64,000 bases of DNA from CAMBDS01 sp964355675 (GTDB lineage Bacteria > Electryoneota > AABM5-125-24 > Hatepunaeales > Hatepunaeaceae). Both the position numbers and the translations under genes were made by a program. The stretch is taken from NCBI GenBank assembly GCA_964355675.1, contig CAYHEC010000015.1, positions 25,687-89,686 of the forward strand, in the 5' to 3' direction. Positions 59,339 through 64,000 of the stretch are shown here, piece after piece (positions within the stretch are counted from its first letter, which is position 1; each line of letters begins with the position of its first letter). Under the pieces are notes generated by a model. It had not been told where the DNA came from. It made no database searches and worked only from the letters and a program-made list of their open reading frames with translations.

Positions 59339-61074
59339 CGGATCAGGACAACCTTCTTGGTCGAAACTTCCTGCCCGGCTTGGAGGCGAACGAGATAGAC
59401 TCCAGCCGGGACAGATGAGGCGTTCCAGGTGACGGTTTTGGTGTAAGCTGTCAACCCTCTGGGGTTGACAGTGGGGGATTCTTCCGTCAACCCCAGAGGG
59501 TTGACGGCTTGTTCTTCCAAGAGCCTCGCCACCTCCCGCCCGGAGAGGTCGTAGATGGAGAGCCGCGTAGGACGGGCCGCCGAGCCCGCCCTGAATGAGA
59601 TTGTCAACGTCGAATTGAACGGATTCGGCGAAACACTCAGGAGGACGGATCTCCGCATCCGTCCGGCCTCCACGTCGTTCACGATTGAGTTCGCCGCTAC
59701 TCCCCTCACCGGCAACACAATCACCCCTTCGTCGCGGTCGTTGGAGGTGATCCTCAACGTGTCGAGGAACTCTTCGGGAGCCTCAGGGCGAAAAATCAGG
59801 GCGAGCTCAACCGATTCACCCGCTGAAAGGCTTGCCGTGTCGCCACCCCAGCCAGGAACCCAAAACGCCCGACCCAAAGCCTCTTCGTCGATGAAATAGC
59901 GCAAGTCCCTCTGGTCGCCTCGATTGCGGATCGAGAAGATGAGCGTGTCGATTGAGCCGACCGGCGTTTCCGCAAAGGCGAACGAGTCTGCCGAAATGGC
60001 GATGTTGGGCTGGGAGAAGAAGAACGGCCCGATGTCGGCGAAGGTGCTGTCGGGGTCGAGTGGGGAGTCGGGGTCTCCCGCGTCGATGCAGGGGGAGTCT
60101 TCGGTGAGGAAGTATCGGTCGGGGTAGTCTTCGCCCCCGGCGAGGAGGGGATCGAGGAAGATGTTGCCGTAAGCGTCACAAGAGTCACCGTTGAAATTTG
60201 TGGTATCTGCAATGCCGAGATTCGCTGGTCCTTCGGGATCTCTACCCTCATAGAAATAGTCTTCATTATCCCTTCCCGAAAAACTGTTGCGAAAGACATA
60301 TTGCCTATCTCCCGCTCCCCAAGGCTGTCTTATTCGACCACCCAGAAAAATACATTGACTAACAAGTACTTCGCCGTTAGCATCTAAAGTTTCCTCTCCA
60401 AAATAGCAATTCTCTATTCTGACAGTGAATAGTTGCCGTGCCATAAGTGTAACCAAAGGACCGTATTCAACCTCGTCGATAAATATACAATTTCTGACAA
60501 GTGTCGTCATCGCTGGCCATATCCAAATGTCTTGCAAGCAATCGATGAAGTTGCACCCTTCAATGGTTGTCTCGCCACCAGCTTGCGACGATATTCCTTG
60601 AAGGCAGTTACGAAAAAGGCAATTTCTAATCCTGAGAGTATCTGCACCATCTCCAGAGAATATTGCCCCATCAAACTCCCCCCCATCCATCCCCCAGGCG
60701 TAGTCGATGATACAGTAACTCAATTCCATGGAGCCGGATCTTTGATTGAGTATCCCAACCCAAGTGGTTGGCTCTTGGCCTTCCTCAGCGATTCCAGAAC
60801 GGCCAAAGTATATAGAATCTTCTTCAGTTCCATTGGCAATAATTGACGCGTTCCGTGCAAGCAAGAATGAAACGTCATTGAAGAGAACTCTGACCCCAGG
60901 CTCGATGTTCAAGACTCCACCATTTACCACCGATGCACCGGCAAACCCAACAATGTAAGGACTTCCATTGATATCCCAATCACCTTGAACATCCCCTTCA
61001 ACGAAGGTAGTGTCTGCATAACTCGTTATAACAAACACGAATATCAACGCGAATCCAGAAATTGACATTCTCAT
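59335..61074 (-). CDS. Secreted beta-helix protein with sorting domain interrupted by DNA repeats
   Basis: 579 residues from MRMSISGFALIFVFVITSYA; AAAGGA precedes the ATG. Residues 60-250 are parallel beta-helix strands (ELSYCIIDYAWGMDGGEF; DTLRIRNCLFRNCLQGISS). Then comes SPCIDAGDPDSPLDPDSTFA, as in many surface beta-helix proteins, and an ASH-type Ig domain (about 350-455). The C-terminus is a sorting domain (SVSPNPFNSTLTISFRA, then SSVPAGVYLVRLQAGQEVST). Inside this domain, three palindromic DNA repeats are translated in frame (59448-59471, 59484-59507, 59643-59664), adding NPLGLTEESPTVNPRGLTAY-type residues. The stop is supplied by a fourth repeat. Confidence 0.82.
   Translation of the reverse strand: MRMSISGFALIFVFVITSYADTTFVEGDVQGDWDINGSPYIVGFAGASVVNGGVLNIEPGVRVLFNDVSFLLARNASIIANGTEEDSIYFGRSGIAEEGQEPTTWVGILNQRSGSMELSYCIIDYAWGMDGGEFDGAIFSGDGADTLRIRNCLFRNCLQGISSQAGGETTIEGCNFIDCLQDIWIWPAMTTLVRNCIFIDEVEYGPLVTLMARQLFTVRIENCYFGEETLDANGEVLVSQCIFLGGRIRQPWGAGDRQYVFRNSFSGRDNEDYFYEGRDPEGPANLGIADTTNFNGDSCDAYGNIFLDPLLAGGEDYPDRYFLTEDSPCIDAGDPDSPLDPDSTFADIGPFFFSQPNIAISADSFAFAETPVGSIDTLIFSIRNRGDQRDLRYFIDEEALGRAFWVPGWGGDTASLSAGESVELALIFRPEAPEEFLDTLRITSNDRDEGVIVLPVRGVAANSIVNDVEAGRMRRSVLLSVSPNPFNSTLTISFRAGSAARPTRLSIYDLSGREVARLLEEQAVNPLGLTEESPTVNPRGLTAYTKTVTWNASSVPAGVYLVRLQAGQEVSTKKVVLIR
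59448..59507. repeat. Two GTCAACCC hairpin repeats inside a coding region
   Basis: CTGTCAACCCTCTGGGGTTG (start of copy one, 59448-59471) and CCGTCAACCCCAGAGGGTTG (copy two, 59484-59507), each a hairpin. They are of the family at 17229, 24860 and 59275 and keep the reading frame of the host gene open. Confidence 0.85.
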
Positions 61075-61140
61075 AATGTGCGTCCTTTTGAAAGATATGG
61101 GGAGATTGGCAGATGCCAAGCTCCCCATACTTATGTTGTA

Positions 61141-63987
61141 TTAACGAATAGCAGTGAATTGAGAGGTCGCTGACTTGCGATCCCCGGACTGTGTAGCATA
61201 ATCAATTTTGCAGAAATACATTCCCGAAGTGACCGGGTACTCCTGCATATCGTTGCCGTTCCAAGTCCAGATGAAGTAACCGGCGCGAGTCTGGTTGATC
61301 TCGGACTGTTTCACCAAACGGCCGGAAGCATCGTGAATCGTGATCAAGAGAATTCCGGCTTCAGGTAATTCAAACCTCAGTGACGAGTTCATGTTAAACG
61401 GATTAGGGTAGGGTTGTGACACAGCAAAGGAGGTTGGAACAATTGCGGCGGGGCGACCGAATGCGATGTTTGCCGAGGTATATATCTGGCTGGGAGCTAC
61501 GTCCAGATCTCCGAATGTGTCGAGTGTATCAGGACCGAATAGTGCGTGCTCTGAGACGCTCCAATACTTCAGCAGGAATAGGTCGCCATTCCGGTAACCA
61601 TCTATCGTCTCGGTTGTCGGGTCGTCTCGCCAGATCGCAACACCCATTGGTAGCTGTCCGCCATAAACTGCCGCGCCGATGCAGATATCCTCGCCAGTAA
61701 AGACTGCAACTTCATCACCGGACGCGCAATTTAATCCTTCGACTGAAAGCCCTGTTATCAACAGCGGGTGAAAGTAATCAGACATTGTGGCAATCGAGAA
61801 ATACTCCGGATCTGAGGCGACTACAGGCGGGAGTTTATCTTCTGGTCTTTTCGGGGCAGGCTGTTGGTCGGGGTAATCAAGGCGTATGGCAGCCCCATCG
61901 ACAGAAACTTCAAATCCCTCACCCGGGCTGCAGTCCGGAATATTATTAAATCCACCTGGAATATAGAACTGTCCCCCTCCGTTCTTTACTATGTTAAGGT
62001 TTCCGGGTATTTGATCGATCAGACTTTCGAACGCATCGCCCGCTTCAAGATCGAAATCAGGAAGGTAACTTACCCAATTCCAACCGGCATTGAGTTCGAT
62101 CTCTGTGTCAAGCGGAAGTTCTTTGCCAAGTATGACCAACGTACGTGCTACCGACATATTGACCTTGTATCCGGCAAGTGGATTCCATGACGGAATGTTG
62201 CAGTTGGCTGGGTTCTGGGAACCATCCCAAGTTTGGGCGGCGTAATTCTTTAGCACGGTAATGCTTGCATCAGAAATTTCTCGCCATGACAGGAGTATTC
62301 CATTTTCGTCATCAAGCAAATTATCAGCCGTCCGGAACGGTTCTATACGTGAAGAGATCAATTGCCAGCCAGAATACAAGCCTATTCCTTGACTTTGACC
62401 ATAGACAACAGCATTAGCGGCATTCAGTTCGCCGTAGCCTATCTCGCTATTCCACCCGCCATAGGGGTGATTAGCAAGGTTTAGGTTGTATGCACCTTCG
62501 CCATCATCCCGTGCTGACGTAACACCCAAAATTTCATGCAAGTTATTAACAGAGAGAGTCCCGACTTGCGAAAGGAGGAGAGCAACGACGCCGCTTGCTT
62601 GGGGGGCTGCAAAAGAAACGCCGGAATATGAGCATAGATCAGGGTTTTCTAATGGGTCAGCTTCTATCTCGCGAAAATCGGGGTCTGCCTCTAATTCCAC
62701 GCTAGTAGAGTATACAATCGCATGGGATCCTCCTGGGCTTTCCGCAACACCGCATGGCGCTACGATATCCAAATCATCTCCAACTGCGCTTCTAACTAAT
62801 CTATGCCCGTCCTCGCTTCCGCCAACTGCCAGCACATTCTCGTCCCTGGCTGGAAACCGCACTCCATTCCCGCCCTCTGGGCGTGAAGCCGCAAATACGA
62901 TGCAAATGTTGTCCTCAGCATTTGCCTGAAAAAGTAGATCCTGAATATCGCCGTTAACCGTAGAGTACCAACTGCAGTTGATGATTTTGCATTGATTCTG
63001 ATTGATAAGATAGTTTAGCCCGTCGATCGCTTCGTCAATGGCTGCCATTGGAACAAAATTAGTATGCGACATTTTACAGATGACGAGTGAAGTGCCCGGG
63101 TTGTTGCCCCATCCTCCAGCAATTCCGGCAAATTGTGATGCGTCGTTAGTTCTGGCTCCGATGATGCCAGCAACCGGAGTGCCGTGTCTGCATTCCGCTA
63201 TGCCGTCGATTTCATCACCGACATTGTTTCCTTCAGCTCCATCTGCGAAGCTCCATCCAATCAGGTCATCGACAAGACCATTGCCATCATCGTCCACGTT
63301 ATTCAGATCACCAGGGTCTAATACCCATTCTCCATCAACAAGTTGAATACTTTGACCATCCTCATCAGCATCTTCGCCACCACCGGGGGGGATACCCTTC
63401 CAAATGTTGTCACGGAGCTGGCTATGTTGCCAGAAGACGCCTCCATCGAGTATTCCGACTTTCACCGCAGAACTTCCGGTCGTCAATTCCCACGCGGGGT
63501 CAGGATTAATTGAGTTGTCGAAATCATCGCCAGCAGGAAAATAAAGATAACGCTGAAGAAATTCGCTATTTTCGAGTAGGCTTGGATCGTCTGCAAGGTA
63601 GTAGAGGTAAGTGTTGTTGCTCCCTTCAGTGACGATACTCGAATTCAAATAGGACTCCATGAAATCGAGCGGGTCTGGCGCGGGACTTGCGGTAGATTGG
63701 ATGAGATAGGTTCCGAGGCAGTTAATCTTTATCGTCTCACCTCCAAGACTTGCATTCAGTGCATCGATCTGCGTTTGGGTAGCGCTACTTGTGAAATAGA
63801 CGAATATTTCCGTCCCTACAACCCGAAACGTATCGCCTTGATAGACCTCGAACCACTGACTCGAATACTGCGTGTACTCCCTGCCGTTGAACGTGACAGC
63901 GTGGCTTGCGCTAAACGTCACAAACAGGAGCGCGAAGATCGCGAAGCTGATTGCGCTTGAACGCGGGGGGGGGGGGGGGGGTTGCAT
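61141..63987 (-). CDS. Secreted subtilase (S8) with sorting domain
   Basis: 948 residues. The catalytic triad is complete: Asp in VGILDGGVFWQHSQL, His in ECRHGTPVAGIIGA, Ser in YSGVSFAAPQASGVVALL; the oxyanion Asn is in IINCSWYS-like context. The N-terminal about 170 residues are a propeptide-like region. After the protease come 'GWQLISSRIEPF' and 'AGWNWVSYLPDF' modules, a 'GDEVAVFTGEDICIG' module (both also in the lipoprotein at 48260) and a sorting domain (QPYPNPFNMNSSLRFELP). The first codons are MQ followed by six Pro encoded by 17 C residues, then a signal peptide. Any length change of that tract would shift the frame. Confidence 0.9.
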   Translation of the reverse strand: MQPPPPPPRSSAISFAIFALLFVTFSASHAVTFNGREYTQYSSQWFEVYQGDTFRVVGTEIFVYFTSSATQTQIDALNASLGGETIKINCLGTYLIQSTASPAPDPLDFMESYLNSSIVTEGSNNTYLYYLADDPSLLENSEFLQRYLYFPAGDDFDNSINPDPAWELTTGSSAVKVGILDGGVFWQHSQLRDNIWKGIPPGGGEDADEDGQSIQLVDGEWVLDPGDLNNVDDDGNGLVDDLIGWSFADGAEGNNVGDEIDGIAECRHGTPVAGIIGARTNDASQFAGIAGGWGNNPGTSLVICKMSHTNFVPMAAIDEAIDGLNYLINQNQCKIINCSWYSTVNGDIQDLLFQANAEDNICIVFAASRPEGGNGVRFPARDENVLAVGGSEDGHRLVRSAVGDDLDIVAPCGVAESPGGSHAIVYSTSVELEADPDFREIEADPLENPDLCSYSGVSFAAPQASGVVALLLSQVGTLSVNNLHEILGVTSARDDGEGAYNLNLANHPYGGWNSEIGYGELNAANAVVYGQSQGIGLYSGWQLISSRIEPFRTADNLLDDENGILLSWREISDASITVLKNYAAQTWDGSQNPANCNIPSWNPLAGYKVNMSVARTLVILGKELPLDTEIELNAGWNWVSYLPDFDLEAGDAFESLIDQIPGNLNIVKNGGGQFYIPGGFNNIPDCSPGEGFEVSVDGAAIRLDYPDQQPAPKRPEDKLPPVVASDPEYFSIATMSDYFHPLLITGLSVEGLNCASGDEVAVFTGEDICIGAAVYGGQLPMGVAIWRDDPTTETIDGYRNGDLFLLKYWSVSEHALFGPDTLDTFGDLDVAPSQIYTSANIAFGRPAAIVPTSFAVSQPYPNPFNMNSSLRFELPEAGILLITIHDASGRLVKQSEINQTRAGYFIWTWNGNDMQEYPVTSGMYFCKIDYATQSGDRKSATSQFTAIR
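63965..63981. repeat. 17-base G/C homopolymer at the start of the subtilase gene
   Basis: Seventeen G on the plus strand, directly inside the third to eighth codons of the subtilase. It is 20 bases from the window end, next to an A-run. It could be a phase-variable tract or an assembly-end artefact. Confidence 0.8.
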
Positions 63988-64000
63988 AAAAAAAAGGGGA

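Overview
The window looks like a chromosomal segment of a Gram-negative bacterium, probably from an uncultured lineage of the Fibrobacteres-Chlorobi-Bacteroidetes (FCB) superphylum. The evidence is five large secreted proteins ending in the 'PNPFN' C-terminal sorting domain typical of type IX-like secretion cargo, several lipoproteins, a FadL/PorV-like outer-membrane barrel and an RND efflux pump. A complete bacillithiol operon and an HpnC/HpnD pair are also present. The phylum assignment is inference. I recognised no rRNA, tRNA or CRISPR array. The sequence stops inside a lipoprotein gene on the left and just upstream of a subtilase gene on the right, where a 17-base homopolymer sits.

Layout. 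1-6.3 kb (minus): partial lipoprotein, class A penicillin-binding protein with a coupled hypothetical, and aconitase. 6.9-11.2 kb (plus): transglutaminase-like protein, an accessory cassette (DUF4258 toxin, YgiT-type zinc finger, restriction-type nuclease, DUF433 antitoxin) preceded by a broken copy of the nuclease gene start, then GAPDH. 11.5-19.5 kb: cargo protein, NmrA-like oxidoreductase, tyrosine-rich lipoprotein with outer-membrane protein, SulP transporter, and a decayed cargo tail. 19.6-25.5 kb (minus): DoxX, then a five-gene operon (beta-helix lipoprotein, PLD nuclease, HlyD-like protein, VTC-domain protein, DUF4956 membrane protein), and a 2-oxoacid:ferredoxin oxidoreductase gamma subunit. 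25.9-34.1 kb (plus): RND pump, O-methyltransferase with SRPBCC protein, and two tandem glycosyltransferases. 34.2-46.2 kb (minus): acetyltransferase, pirin, cargo protein, HpnD/HpnC, a small zinc-binding protein, phosphohexomutase, and methyltransferase-bshC-bshB1-bshA. 46.5-55.3 kb: cargo protein, lipoprotein, OFOR beta subunit, HicAB plus an orphan antitoxin, a LIM/DA1-like metallopeptidase, a DinB-like protein and class I aldolase. 55.8-59.2 kb (plus): XRE-cupin regulator followed by a complete spermidine operon (SpeD, pyruvoyl arginine decarboxylase, SpeE, agmatinase). 59.3-64 kb (minus): beta-helix cargo protein and subtilase.

The most unusual feature is the density and variety of short palindromic and inverted-repeat elements. 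They fill most intergenic gaps and also enter genes. One family has CTGTTGAAAAAGTC-type inverted ends (four copies, one inside the start of the PLD gene and one supplying a stop codon). A second is a 90-bp element present in two opposite orientations. A third set shares a 28-bp palindromic shell with different cores. Three repeats lie in frame within the sorting domain of the 59.3-61.1 kb cargo protein, and a fourth supplies its stop codon. The best candidate for an under-described functional system is the VTC/DUF4956/HlyD/PLD/beta-helix operon; the periplasmic LIM/DA1-like protease is the most unusual single protein.
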